From: Nocardioides sp. dk884
GTDB lineage: Bacteria > Actinomycetota > Actinomycetes > Propionibacteriales > Nocardioidaceae
DNA length: 64,000 nt
Assembly: GCF_009557055.1 (NCBI RefSeq)
Contig: NZ_CP045649.1
Coordinates: 3,137,501-3,201,500, forward strand
Reading direction: 5' to 3'
Position numbers and translations under genes: made by a program. Below, one piece after another: positions 51,780-60,110 of the stretch (position 1 is the first letter of the stretch; the number at the start of each line of letters is the position of its first letter). The notes under the pieces are model-generated. The model was not told where the DNA came from. It saw nothing but the letters and a program-made list of their open reading frames with translations, and ran no database searches.

Positions 51780-52805
51780 ATGAGGACGTGGGTGGCACTC
51801 ACCGTGCTCGCCGTGCTGGGCACCACCGCGTCCTGCTCCGGCGCCGGCGACGAGGCGGCCCCACCCGGCGCCGCGCCGTCCTCGCCCGCCGCGCCGTCCT
51901 CGCCCGTGTCCGCGGTGCCGCCGACCGATCCCCGCTGTGAGCCGGGACCCGGGCGCGAGGTCGAGGAGCTGCCCGACGTGCGCGTGCCCGCCGTCCCGGT
52001 GCCCGCGGTCAGCGACCCCGCCACCGGCGAGCAGCTCGCCCCGGCCACCGAGGTGCCGGCCCAGGTCGTGGACGCGGGCTGCGTGATCCGCTACGACGCG
52101 CCGGGCGGCTGCCTCGGCGCCGTCGAGATCACCGCCGCGACGATCCCACCGGTCACCATCCCCGAGACCCGCGCCGGCGAGCGCACCTACGACGCCGTGA
52201 CAGTGCCGGGGGACGAGCGTCCCGCGGCGCGCGCGGAGCAGGTGTGCCGGGTGCGGCGCGACGGCGCCGGGCTCTCCGCGTCGCGTCCCGGCGTGGTCCG
52301 CGAGGGGTTCTCCCGCGCCGGTGCGGCCCGGCCCGGGGACGACCTGGCGCCCACCGTCCGGATCCCGCCGGTGCGGCTGCCGGACGTCGACGTGGACCCC
52401 GAGCGCCTCGCGCGCACCGAGATCGAGGACGGTGTGGGCCGCCTGGACGGCGCCGACACGACCTCCTGGGTGGCGCCCGCCGCTGTCCTGTTCGACACCG
52501 ACGAGGCCACGCTGCGCCCCGAGGCGGTCGCCGCGCTGCGCACCATCCTGGCCCAGGTGCGCGCCGAGCCCGGCGACCGGCCGCTCCTGGTGGAGGGGCA
52601 CACCGACGACCGCGGCGACGCGGCGTACGGCCAACGGCTCTCCGAGCGACGAGCCCGGGCGGTCGCCGACTGGCTGGTCTCGGCCGGGTTCGACGAGCAG
52701 CGGGTGCGCACCCGCGGATGGGGCGAGCGGCGCCCGGCGTACCCCAACGACAGCGACGCGAACCGCCAGCGCAACCGCCGGGTGGTGCTGACCCTGCGGC
52801 GCTGA
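51780..52805 (+). CDS. OmpA-domain lipoprotein
   Basis: The 341-residue protein has a lipoprotein-like signal (LAVLGTTASC, Cys19) and a Pro-rich middle with repeated 'P.VP.PAV' and 'IPPVTIP' phrases. A C-terminal OmpA/MotB peptidoglycan-binding domain (about 225-341) has VLFDTDEATLRPEAVAALRTIL, LLVEGHTDDRGDAAYGQRLSERRARAV and NRQRNRRVVLTL. The Asp and Arg that grip diaminopimelate are present. It likely links membrane and wall. It lies 75 bases after the UDP-glucose dehydrogenase gene on the same strand and may be the last gene of that operon. Confidence 0.92.
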   Translation: MRTWVALTVLAVLGTTASCSGAGDEAAPPGAAPSSPAAPSSPVSAVPPTDPRCEPGPGREVEELPDVRVPAVPVPAVSDPATGEQLAPATEVPAQVVDAGCVIRYDAPGGCLGAVEITAATIPPVTIPETRAGERTYDAVTVPGDERPAARAEQVCRVRRDGAGLSASRPGVVREGFSRAGAARPGDDLAPTVRIPPVRLPDVDVDPERLARTEIEDGVGRLDGADTTSWVAPAAVLFDTDEATLRPEAVAALRTILAQVRAEPGDRPLLVEGHTDDRGDAAYGQRLSERRARAVADWLVSAGFDEQRVRTRGWGERRPAYPNDSDANRQRNRRVVLTLRR

Positions 52806-52821
52806 CCCGGGTTGACCGGGC

Positions 52822-53364
52822 TCAGCCGGCGGCGCGCTCGGTGGGCGGCGCGTGCCGCTCCTCCGCCTCGTGGCCGGGGGTCAGGTGCGCGGCATCCGAG
52901 AGCCGTAGCGGCGTGAACGGGCCGCCGGAGACCGCCGAGACCGGCTCGGTGGCCAGGCAGAGGTGGTCGCCGCCCTCGTCGAGCAGGCTGGTGCGGCGTA
53001 CGACGAGGCGGTGCGGGTGGTCCACGAGCACCGGCAGCCCGCCGGGCCCCGTCTCGGTGCGCAGCCCGGCGAACTTGTCATCGGTGTCGCCGGTCAGGGT
53101 GCCGAACCGCTCGGCGAGCGCCAGGTCGTCGGCGGTGAGGAAGTGCAGCGCCAGGTGCGTGGAGCGCTGGGCCACCCGGGCGGTGTGGTTGGCCTTGGAC
53201 AGCCACACGCAGTAGCGCTCGGGGTCGATGCTGGACTGCGCGTGGAAGCCGACCAGGCAGCCGCCCCACTCGCGCACGCCGTCGGTCTCGTTGCCGGTCG
53301 TCACCACGATCAGCGGCGTGTCGATCGAGGACATGATCACCGAGAACGGGTCCTGCTCAGGCAT
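52822..53364 (-). CDS. Flavin reductase-like domain protein
   Basis: The 180-residue protein has MSSIDTPLIVVTTGNETDGVREWGGCLVGFHAQSSIDPERYCVWLSKANHTARV, which is the FMN-binding split-barrel pattern of flavin reductase-like proteins, and FAGLRTETGPGGLPVLVDHPHRLV. It probably binds FMN or F420-type cofactors. The start ATG (53364) overlaps the stop of the RibD_C gene by 8 bases, so both are made together; a two-component or paired redox role is possible. The C-terminus is His/Glu-rich. Confidence 0.87.
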   Translation of the reverse strand: MPEQDPFSVIMSSIDTPLIVVTTGNETDGVREWGGCLVGFHAQSSIDPERYCVWLSKANHTARVAQRSTHLALHFLTADDLALAERFGTLTGDTDDKFAGLRTETGPGGLPVLVDHPHRLVVRRTSLLDEGGDHLCLATEPVSAVSGGPFTPLRLSDAAHLTPGHEAEERHAPPTERAAG

Positions 53365-54103
53365 CGGCCGGCCTCTCGTAGCGGAGGAAGAGGGTGTCGT
53401 CGGCGGCGATCGCGTGCCGCAGCGCGAAGCGGCGCAGCGGGCTGTCGGGCGGGGCGATCGACACCGGCAGCAGGTCGCCGCCGAGGATCGGGGCGACGGT
53501 GAGGCAGAGCTCATCGAGGCAGTCGTGTGCGACCAGCTCGCCGAGCCAGCGCGGCCCGCCCTCGCAGAGCACCACGCCGTGACCGCGCTCGGACAGGGCG
53601 GCGACGGCCAGGGCCGGGTCCACGGACCGCTCCCCCGCCACCACCACGTCGGCGACCTCGCGGGCGCGGGCGAGGCGGGCCGGATCGGCGCTCTCGCAGG
53701 TGAGCACGATCGTGCGCCGCCCCTCGGGGGCGTCGGCGAAGACCGGGCGGTCCCAGTCCAGCTCGAGGGAGCGGCTGACGACCGCGACCACCGGGCTGTC
53801 CGGGCGGCCCTGGTCGCGGCGGGCCGCGACCAGCTCCTCGCGCAGCCGCACCGGGCCGTAGCCCTCGCGGCGTACCGTCTCCGCACCGACGAGGACCACG
53901 TCGGCCAGCGAGCGCATGTCCACGAAGAGCCGGGCGTCCGGACCCTCCGAGAGCTCCCCGACCTTGCCGCCCACGGCGGCCGAGCCGCTCAGGGTGCCGA
54001 CCATGTTGGCCATCACCCAGGCCCGGCCCGGGCGGCACCGGTCCACCGCGGCGTACGGCGTGAGCAGGTCGCCCAGCTCCTCGCCGGGTCGGAGCAGGTG
54101 CAT
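53357..54103 (-). CDS. RibD C-terminal-domain (pyrimidine reductase family) protein
   Basis: The start is the ATG at 54103, which has GAGG 7 bases upstream, giving 248 residues. The domain shows WVMANMVGTLSGSAAVGGKVGELSEGPDARLFVDMRSLADVVLVGAETVRREGYGP, GVVLCEGGPRWLGELVAHDCLDELCLTVAPILGGD and the ending RYERP. These are RibD_C/dihydrofolate-reductase-fold motifs. It is stand-alone, without a deaminase domain. In actinobacteria such proteins often use NADPH or F420; which applies here cannot be read. It is coupled to the flavin reductase-like gene and divergent from the ArnT-like gene. Confidence 0.9.
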   Translation of the reverse strand: MHLLRPGEELGDLLTPYAAVDRCRPGRAWVMANMVGTLSGSAAVGGKVGELSEGPDARLFVDMRSLADVVLVGAETVRREGYGPVRLREELVAARRDQGRPDSPVVAVVSRSLELDWDRPVFADAPEGRRTIVLTCESADPARLARAREVADVVVAGERSVDPALAVAALSERGHGVVLCEGGPRWLGELVAHDCLDELCLTVAPILGGDLLPVSIAPPDSPLRRFALRHAIAADDTLFLRYERPADA

Positions 54104-54237
54104 GGGAGCCTCGAGACGGTCGGGGACGGTGGGCACCCGCGCCAGTGCCCAGCCTGACCGCTGTGCACACCGCACCTCACAGCAAACCCATAGCCGGCAC
54201 ACGGAGCAGGCCCAACGGCGCACCGGACGGTGGTGCC

Positions 54238-56352
54238 ATGACCGCCACCACCGTGCTCCCCGAGACCACCCGGTCGGACACCGCGTCGCCTCCGACGCGC
54301 TGGTCCGCTCGCAGCTACCGCCTGGGGCTCGCCGTCCTGCTGGCCGGCACCGCCGTGCTCTACCTGTGGGGGCTGTCCGCCTCCGGGTGGGCCAACAGCT
54401 TCTACTCCGCGGCCGCGCAGGCCGGCTCGGAGTCCTGGACCGCGTTCTTCTTCGGCTCCTCCGACGCCGCGAACAGCATCACCGTCGACAAGACCCCGCT
54501 CTCGCTGTGGCCGATGGCCCTGGCGGTGCGGGTCTTCGGGCTGTCGTCCTGGTCGATCCTGGTGCCGCAGGCCATCGCCGGGGTGCTGTCGGTGTGGCTG
54601 CTCACCGCGACCGTCCGCCGCGCCACCGGCTCCCCCGGCGCCGCCCTGCTCGCCGGTGCCACGCTCGCGCTGACCCCGGTGGCGGCGCTGATGTTCCGCT
54701 TCAACAACCCCGACGCGCTGCTGGTGCTGCTGCTCATCGCCGCGGCGTACGCCGTGCTGCGCGCGGTCGAGCCCGGCGACGACCAGACCGTGCGGCACCC
54801 GGTCCGCTGGCTGGCGCTGGCCGGCGCACTGGTCGGCCTGGCGTTCCTCACCAAGATGCTCCAGGCGTTCCTGGTGCTGCCGGCGTTCGCGCTGGTGTAC
54901 CTGATCGCCGGACGGACCACCGTGCTCAAGCGGCTCGGCCACCTGCTGGTCGCGTGCGGGTCGATGGTCCTCGCCGGCGGCTGGTGGGTCGCGATCGTGG
55001 AGCTGTGGCCGGCCGCCAGCCGTCCCTACATCGGCGGCTCGCAGCACAACTCGATCATCGAGCTGACCCTGGGCTACAACGGCCTCGGCCGCCTCAACGG
55101 CAACGAGACCGGCGCGGTGGGCGGCGGCGGTCCCGGTGGGGGTGGCCCCGGCGGCGGGATGTGGGGCGAGACCGGCCTGGACCGGATGTTCTCCGGCGAG
55201 ATCGGCGGCCAGATCGCCTGGCTGCTGCCGGCGGCCCTGCTCCTGGCTGTGGCCGGGTTCTGGTTCACCCGCGGCCGCGGGCGCACCGACCTGACCCGCG
55301 CCGCACTGGTGCTGTGGGGCGGCTGGCTACTGGTCACCGGGCTCACCTTCAGCCTGATGGCGGGCATCTTCCACGCCTACTACACCGTCGCGCTCGCGCC
55401 GGCGGTCGCCGCGCTCGTCGGCATCGGCGCCGCGCTCGTCTGGCAGCACCGGCACACGGCCCTCGCGGGGGGTGTCGCCGCCGCCACCGTCGCCGCGACC
55501 GCGGTGACCGCCTTCGTCCTGCTCGGCCGCAGCGCCGACTTCCTGCCCTGGCTGCGCTGGGTGGTCCTGATCCTCGGCCTGCTGGCCGCCGTGGCCCTCG
55601 CGGCGCTCGCCTGGCTGCCGCGTCGCACGGTCCTCGCCACCGTGGCGGTCGCGCTGGTCGCCTGCCTGGCCGGCCCGACGTCGTACGCCGTGCAGACCGC
55701 GAGCACCCCGCACACCGGCTCGATGCCCACCGCCGGCCCGATGACGACCGGGGGCCCGGGCGGTGGACCCGGTGGCGCGCCGGGCGGTGCGCCGGGTGGT
55801 GCGCCCGGTGGTGCGCCGGGTGGTGCGCCGGGTGGCGCGCCCGACGGCGGGTTCGGCACCCCGCCCGCCCAGGGCCAGCTCCCGGGCCAGCCGCCGACGC
55901 AGGGCCAGCCGCCCCAGGGGAAGGCGCCCGGACAGGGCGGCGGTCCCGGCGGCCTGCTGCACGGCAGCGAGCCGGGCGAGGAGCTGACCGCGATGCTCGA
56001 GCAGGACGCCGAGGACTACACCTGGGTCGCCGCCGCCGTCGGCTCCAACAGCGCCGCCGGCTACCAGCTGGCGACCGAGGAGCCGGTCATGGCGATCGGC
56101 GGGTTCAACGGCTCCGACCCGAGCCCGACGCTCGCGCAGTTCCAGCAGCACGTCGCGGACGGCGAGATCCACTACTTCATCGGCGGGGACGGCTTCGGCC
56201 CCTCGATGGGCGGCAGCCGGGCCAGCAGCGAGATCGCCGCCTGGGTGGAGGAGAACTTCACCGCGACCACCGTCGACGGGGTCACCGTGTACGACCTCAC
56301 CAGCCCGGTCAGCGACCGCAGCGACGTCAGCGACCTCGGGGGTACGGCATGA
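54238..56352 (+). CDS. ArnT/PMT-like membrane glycosyltransferase
   Basis: The 704-residue protein has about eleven membrane helices. Between the first two lies a loop with NSFYSAAAQAGSESWTAFFFGSSDAANSITVDKTPLSLW, the GT-C acceptor/donor loop of ArnT/PMT-type enzymes. RFNNPDALLVLLLIAAAYA and MLQAFLVLPAFALVYL follow. A Gly/Pro-rich insert contains six GGAP repeats. The C-terminal exported domain has YTWVAAAVGSNSAAGYQLATEEPVMAIGGFNGSDPSPTLAQFQ. It likely moves a sugar from a polyprenyl-phosphate donor to an outside acceptor. The next gene encodes a DPM1-like enzyme that would make such a donor; their coupling (ATGA) fits that. Confidence 0.9.
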   Translation: MTATTVLPETTRSDTASPPTRWSARSYRLGLAVLLAGTAVLYLWGLSASGWANSFYSAAAQAGSESWTAFFFGSSDAANSITVDKTPLSLWPMALAVRVFGLSSWSILVPQAIAGVLSVWLLTATVRRATGSPGAALLAGATLALTPVAALMFRFNNPDALLVLLLIAAAYAVLRAVEPGDDQTVRHPVRWLALAGALVGLAFLTKMLQAFLVLPAFALVYLIAGRTTVLKRLGHLLVACGSMVLAGGWWVAIVELWPAASRPYIGGSQHNSIIELTLGYNGLGRLNGNETGAVGGGGPGGGGPGGGMWGETGLDRMFSGEIGGQIAWLLPAALLLAVAGFWFTRGRGRTDLTRAALVLWGGWLLVTGLTFSLMAGIFHAYYTVALAPAVAALVGIGAALVWQHRHTALAGGVAAATVAATAVTAFVLLGRSADFLPWLRWVVLILGLLAAVALAALAWLPRRTVLATVAVALVACLAGPTSYAVQTASTPHTGSMPTAGPMTTGGPGGGPGGAPGGAPGGAPGGAPGGAPGGAPDGGFGTPPAQGQLPGQPPTQGQPPQGKAPGQGGGPGGLLHGSEPGEELTAMLEQDAEDYTWVAAAVGSNSAAGYQLATEEPVMAIGGFNGSDPSPTLAQFQQHVADGEIHYFIGGDGFGPSMGGSRASSEIAAWVEENFTATTVDGVTVYDLTSPVSDRSDVSDLGGTA
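55771..55842. repeat. Six 12-base units encoding GGAP repeats
   Basis: GGTGGTGCGCCG and close variants are repeated six times in tandem, encoding Gly-Gly-Ala-Pro six times in the ArnT-like protein's extracytoplasmic linker. It is a likely site of copy-number variation between strains. Confidence 0.85.
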
Positions 56353-57560
56353 GCGCCCTGTCCTCGACCGTCCCGGCCCTCGGGCCGACCGCGGCCGTGG
56401 CGACCCTCGACGTGGTGATCCCGGTCTACAACGAGGAGCGCGACCTGGCCCGGTCCGTGGAGCGGGTGCGTGCCCACCTCCAGACCCTCCCGTGGCCGAG
56501 CCGGGTGACCATCGCCGACAACGCCAGCACCGACGGCACCGCCGTGGTGGCGCACCGACTGGCGCGCGCCTACGACGACGTCCGCGTCGTCCACCTGCCC
56601 GAGAAGGGCCGCGGGCGGGCGCTGAAGAAGGTCTGGTCCACCTCCGAGGCAGCGGTGCTGGTCTACATGGACGTCGACCTCTCCACCGACCTCAACGCGC
56701 TGCTCCCGCTGGTGGCACCGCTGATCAGCGGGCACTCCGACCTGGCGATCGGCACGCGTCTGAGCCGCGCCTCCCGGGTGGTGCGCGGGCCCAAGCGGGA
56801 GCTGATCTCGCGCTGCTACAACGTGCTGCTGCGCGGCACCCTGCGGGCGCGGTTCTCCGACGCCCAGTGCGGCTTCAAGGCGATCCGCGCCGACGTCGCC
56901 CGTGAGCTGCTGCCGCTGGTGCACGACGACGCCTGGTTCTTCGACACCGAGCTGCTGGTGCTCGCCGAGCGGGCCGGGCTGCGCATCCACGAGGTGCCGG
57001 TCGACTGGGTCGACGACCCGGACAGCCGGGTCGACCTGGTGCGCACCGCGCTCGACGACGTCCGCGGCATCGTCCGGCTCGGTGGCGGCCTGCTCACCGG
57101 CCGGGTGCCGGTCGCCGACGTCGCCGCCCGGCTGGGCCGGGCCTCCACCGACGCCGGCGGCGGGCGACTCGGCCCGCAGCTGGTGATGTTCGCGCTCGTC
57201 GGGGCCGCCTCCACCCTCGCGTACGCCGTGCTGTTCCTGGTGCTGCGCGGCGCCGTCTCACCGTTCCTTGCCAACCTGCTGGCCCTGCTGCTCACCGCGG
57301 TCGCCAACACCGCGGCCAACCGGCGGCTCACCTTCGGCGTGCAGGGTCGCAGCGACGCGGTGCGCCACCAGCTGCGCGGGCTGGTGGTCTTCGGCGTGGG
57401 CCTGGCGGTCACCAGCGGCTCGCTGTGGCTGCTCCAGCTCGCCGGCGTCGACGACCGGCGCCTCGAGGTGGTCGTGCTGACCCTGGCCAACCTGGTGGTG
57501 ACGGTGCTGCGGTTCGTGGCGATGCGGCTGTGGGTGTTCGCCCGGCGCCGTCGCCGCTGA
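56349..57560 (+). CDS. DPM1-like glycosyltransferase fused to a GtrA domain
   Basis: The 403-residue protein has a GT2 domain (about 17-250): VVIPVYNEERDLARSVERV, IADNASTDGTAVVAHRLA, VVHLPEKGRGRALKKVW, VYMDVDLSTDLNALLPLV and DAQCGFKAIRADVARELL. This is the polyprenyl-phosphate mannosyl/glucosyl transferase pattern. A GtrA-type four-helix membrane domain (about 275-400) follows, with MFALVGAASTLAYAVLFLVLRG and NTAANRRLTFGVQG. The fusion would make a polyprenyl-phospho-sugar and help place or flip it. The adjacent ArnT-like transferase is the likely user. Overlaps that gene by ATGA. Confidence 0.92.
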   Translation: MSALSSTVPALGPTAAVATLDVVIPVYNEERDLARSVERVRAHLQTLPWPSRVTIADNASTDGTAVVAHRLARAYDDVRVVHLPEKGRGRALKKVWSTSEAAVLVYMDVDLSTDLNALLPLVAPLISGHSDLAIGTRLSRASRVVRGPKRELISRCYNVLLRGTLRARFSDAQCGFKAIRADVARELLPLVHDDAWFFDTELLVLAERAGLRIHEVPVDWVDDPDSRVDLVRTALDDVRGIVRLGGGLLTGRVPVADVAARLGRASTDAGGGRLGPQLVMFALVGAASTLAYAVLFLVLRGAVSPFLANLLALLLTAVANTAANRRLTFGVQGRSDAVRHQLRGLVVFGVGLAVTSGSLWLLQLAGVDDRRLEVVVLTLANLVVTVLRFVAMRLWVFARRRRR

Positions 57561-57569
57561 ACCGCGCGA

Positions 57570-58130
57570 TCAGGCCTCGGGGCGCAGCCCGGCCAGCAGG
57601 ATGGATGCCAGGCGCTGCTGGAGGTCGGGTGCCGCGCGCAGCACGGCCTCGGGCTGGGGTCGCGTGACCATGCCGATCGCGACCACCAGCTCGAGGGCGC
57701 TGAGGTCGGCACGCACCAGGTGCCGCTCGCGGGCCGCGACCAGCAGCGCGTCGACGCGGGCGAGCGTGCGGTCCTGCGCCTCGCGGACCCGGTCCGACAG
57801 CGCGCCGGCGACGTGGTCGGCCAGCGCCGCCGTCAGCGCACCGAGGTCGAGATCGACGAGCCGGCGCAGGCAGCCCTCCCACGCCGCGGTGGCGCCCTCG
57901 TCGAGGCCCGCCAGCGCCTCGTCCACCACGACACCGACGTCGGTGAGGATCGCCAGCGCGACCTCGTCGAGCAGCGCCGCCCGCGAGTCGAAGTTGCGGT
58001 AGAGCGTCGCGATCCCCACCCCCGCCGCGTCGGCCACGGCGTCGAGGGCCACGTCGCTGCCCCGCTCGGCGAACAGGGTGCGCCCGGCATGCACGATCGC
58101 CGCCCGCCGTCTGGCTGCATCGGCTCGCAC
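57570..58130 (-). CDS. TetR-family regulator
   Basis: The 186-residue protein starts at the GTG 58130, with GAGGAGG 6 bases upstream; longer in-frame extensions are unsupported. The N-terminal helix-turn-helix reads RRRAAIVHAGRTLFAERGSDVALDAVADAAGVGIATLYRNFDSRAALLDEV, typical TetR. The C-terminal ligand domain is variable. It is divergent from a membrane protein gene, and the shared gap carries a clear inverted repeat (58209-58231). It probably represses that gene and itself, responding to an unknown ligand. Confidence 0.95.
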   Translation of the reverse strand: MRADAARRRAAIVHAGRTLFAERGSDVALDAVADAAGVGIATLYRNFDSRAALLDEVALAILTDVGVVVDEALAGLDEGATAAWEGCLRRLVDLDLGALTAALADHVAGALSDRVREAQDRTLARVDALLVAARERHLVRADLSALELVVAIGMVTRPQPEAVLRAAPDLQQRLASILLAGLRPEA

Positions 58131-58208
58131 GTGCACCCTCCTCGTCGTGGTGGGGCGCGGCCCCGGGTTGACTTCGGCAGCGTAGCGGAGGAAAGTTCTC
58201 CAGATAAT

Positions 58209-58231
58209 AACCGGAGACATATCCTCCGGTT
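58209..58231. promoter_or_regulatory. TetR-type operator in divergent gap
   Basis: AACCGGAG-ACATATC-CTCCGGTT is a perfect 8+8 inverted repeat with a 7-base spacer in the locally A/T-rich gap between the tetR gene and the membrane protein gene. A TATTAT hexamer on the minus strand (58203-58208) next to it could be the tetR -10. Confidence 0.85.
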
Positions 58232-58249
58232 GGCAGGACGAGGAGCCCG

Positions 58250-59257
58250 ATGACGCAGACCGCCCGGACCGACAGCACCGACGCGCCGAGCGGCCGACCG
58301 ACGCCACCGCCGCTCGTCCGCCTGATCGGCATGAGCGCGGGCCTCGGCGCGATCCTGGTCGTGCTGCTCGCGCTGTTCATCCTGCCCTCGCTCGAGAGCG
58401 GCCCGCGCGACCTGCCGGTCGGCCTCGTCGGCGACAGCGCGGCGAGCTCCCGCGTCGAGGAGGCACTGGAGACGGCGGCGCCCGGGGCCTACGACGTCGC
58501 GCGCTTCGACACCGCTGAGCAGCTCGCCGAGGCGGTGCGGGACCGCGAGGTCGTCGGAGGCCTCGTGGTGAGCCCCGGTGCGCTCGAGGCCGTCGTGGCC
58601 AGCGCGGGCTCCTCCGCGATCTCCGGCGCGCTCAGCGGTGCCGCCGAGGCCGTGGGTGCGGCCACCGGCAGCGAGGTGCGCGTCACCGACGTGGTGCCCC
58701 TGCCCGACGAGGACCCGACCGGGCTCGGGATCGGCGGTCTCGCCTTCCCCCTGGTCTTCGGCGGCATCGTGCCGGTGGTCGCGTTCGGCAGCCTCTTCCC
58801 CCGCAGCAACCGCTGGCGGCTGGCCGGGCTGACCGTGTTCGCCGGCGTCGGCGGGCTCCTGGTGGCCGGCGTGCTGCGCTTCTGGTTCGGCAGCATCGAG
58901 ACGGGCTTCTGGCCGGTCGCCGGCGCCATGGCGCTGGGCATCGCCGCTCTCGCCCTCCCCCTGGCGGGGCTCAAGCAGCTGCTGGGCGCCAAGGGCTTCA
59001 CGGTCGGCGCGATGACGATGATGTTCCTGGGCAACCCGCTCGCCGGCATGGCGACCACCGGCGCGTGGCTGCCCGCCGGCCTCGGCACCGTCGGCCAGCT
59101 CCTGCCCCCGGGCGCGGCCGGTGCGCTCGTGCGGTCCGCGGCGTACTTCGGCGGTGCCGGCGCGCTGGTCCCGGCCCTGACCCTCCTCACCTGGGTGGTC
59201 GTCGGGCTCGTGCTGTACGCCGTGGGCAGCCGGCGTCATCCCCTTCGCGCCGCCTGA
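58250..59257 (+). CDS. ABC-2/YhgE-like membrane protein under TetR control
   Basis: The 335-residue protein has one N-terminal helix (about 24-46) and an extracytoplasmic domain, DLPVGLVGDSAASSRVEEALETAAPGAYDVARFDTAEQLAEAVRDREVVGGLVVSP. Five or six C-terminal helices follow. This is the layout of YhgE/Pip and ABC-2 permease-like proteins linked to efflux. There is no ATPase gene beside it. The divergent TetR and its operator suggest induction by a toxic compound or envelope stress. GGAG is present 5 bases ahead of the ATG. Confidence 0.85.
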   Translation: MTQTARTDSTDAPSGRPTPPPLVRLIGMSAGLGAILVVLLALFILPSLESGPRDLPVGLVGDSAASSRVEEALETAAPGAYDVARFDTAEQLAEAVRDREVVGGLVVSPGALEAVVASAGSSAISGALSGAAEAVGAATGSEVRVTDVVPLPDEDPTGLGIGGLAFPLVFGGIVPVVAFGSLFPRSNRWRLAGLTVFAGVGGLLVAGVLRFWFGSIETGFWPVAGAMALGIAALALPLAGLKQLLGAKGFTVGAMTMMFLGNPLAGMATTGAWLPAGLGTVGQLLPPGAAGALVRSAAYFGGAGALVPALTLLTWVVVGLVLYAVGSRRHPLRAA

Positions 59258-59266
59258 GCCGGACAT

Positions 59267-59307
59267 GACGCGGCCGCGCACCCGTGGAGATGGTGCGCGG
59301 CCGCGTC
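59267..59307. terminator. Bidirectional terminator between membrane protein and dps
   Basis: GACGCGGCCGCGCACC and its perfect complement form a 16-base stem around a 9-base loop between two convergent genes. There is no T-run. Confidence 0.8.
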
Positions 59308-59331
59308 GTACGCAGAGCTGGTCTGCGAGGG

Positions 59332-59895
59332 TCAGGAACCGGCAGCAGCTGCCTTCGCCGCGTCGACCTCGGTCTCGGCGCCGGCGGTGGAGAGGTTGCC
59401 GCCCTTGTCCTCGAGGTGGGCACGGATGAACCAGTGGAACAGCTCCAGCTGCTCGGTCTGGCTGACGAACATGTCCTCGGTGACCGGGTCGAGCTCGCCG
59501 AGCTCGCCGATGCCCTCGCGGTAGCTCTTGATCACACCCTGGTAGACGAGGTCGAGGGCACCGAGGTGCTCCTGGGTCGTGGCCCGCCCGATCGAGTACT
59601 CATCCCACGAGCGCTCCTTGACGATCGAGCCCGGCGTGCCCATCGGCGAGCCACCGAGGGTGGCGATGCGCTCGGCGAGGTCGTCGGCGAAGCCGCGGAC
59701 GGCCTCGACCTGCGGGTCGATCATCTCGTGCACCGCGATGAAGTGCGGGCCCACGACGTTCCAGTGCACATGCTTCAGCGTCAGGTGCAGGTCGTTGCAG
59801 GCGTGGAGGCGATCCTGGAGGAGAGCGACCGTGCGCTTGGCATCCTTGGCGCTCATCCCGGGGACGGTGTACTGGAGCTTCGACGTGGTAGCCAT
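59332..59895 (-). CDS. dps: Dps-type DNA-protecting ferritin
   Basis: The 187-residue protein has LQDRLHACNDLHLTLKHVHWNVVGPHFIAVHEMIDPQVEAVRGFADDLAERIATLGG. This carries the His and Asp/Glu ferroxidase residues of Dps proteins (HWNVxGxxFxxxHExxD), with TEDMFVSQTEQLELFHWFIRAHLED in the last helix. An Ala/Glu-rich C-terminal tail may bind DNA or be disordered. Dps dodecamers store iron and protect DNA from oxidants. GAGG is next to the ATG. Upstream lies a 215-base gap with a long inverted repeat. Confidence 0.96.
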   Translation of the reverse strand: MATTSKLQYTVPGMSAKDAKRTVALLQDRLHACNDLHLTLKHVHWNVVGPHFIAVHEMIDPQVEAVRGFADDLAERIATLGGSPMGTPGSIVKERSWDEYSIGRATTQEHLGALDLVYQGVIKSYREGIGELGELDPVTEDMFVSQTEQLELFHWFIRAHLEDKGGNLSTAGAETEVDAAKAAAAGS

Positions 59896-60007
59896 ACCTC
59901 GCGGTACCCGTGGCCCATTCGGCACAAACGGCTCGACCAGACCGCCGCGCCGTCTGTCGGGATGGTGGCGCGGCGGCGGGCTGGTGGCGGGGGTGGCGCG
60001 CACAACC

Positions 60008-60070
60008 GCGCAATTGCTGGGAAAAACACCTCCCCCGGCCCCGGACCGGTGCTTTTCCCAGCAATTGCGC
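60008..60070. repeat. Long inverted repeat (23+23) upstream of dps
   Basis: Arms at 60008-60030 and 60048-60070, beginning GCGCAATTGCTGGGAAAA, are complementary with one mismatch (a G-U pair in RNA) around a 17-base GC-rich spacer. The arms are less GC-rich than the surroundings. No gene covers it. It lies between the divergent dps and the small ORF at 60111. The rest of the 215-base gap shows nothing I recognise except the dps promoter region. Confidence 0.85.
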
Positions 60071-60110
60071 CGATACGTGCACCCGCCCGCCGACCCGGGT
60101 ACCGGGCGGC

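Noticed and set aside
53916..57560. A 1214-codon open frame that ends with the DPM1-GtrA protein
   Set aside because: Only the part from the ATG at 56349 is a real gene. The upstream part is an out-of-frame reading of the ArnT-like gene.
60008..60070. A simple terminator for the small acidic ORF or dps
   Set aside because: It lies upstream of both neighbouring starts, so it cannot end either message, and no T-run follows.
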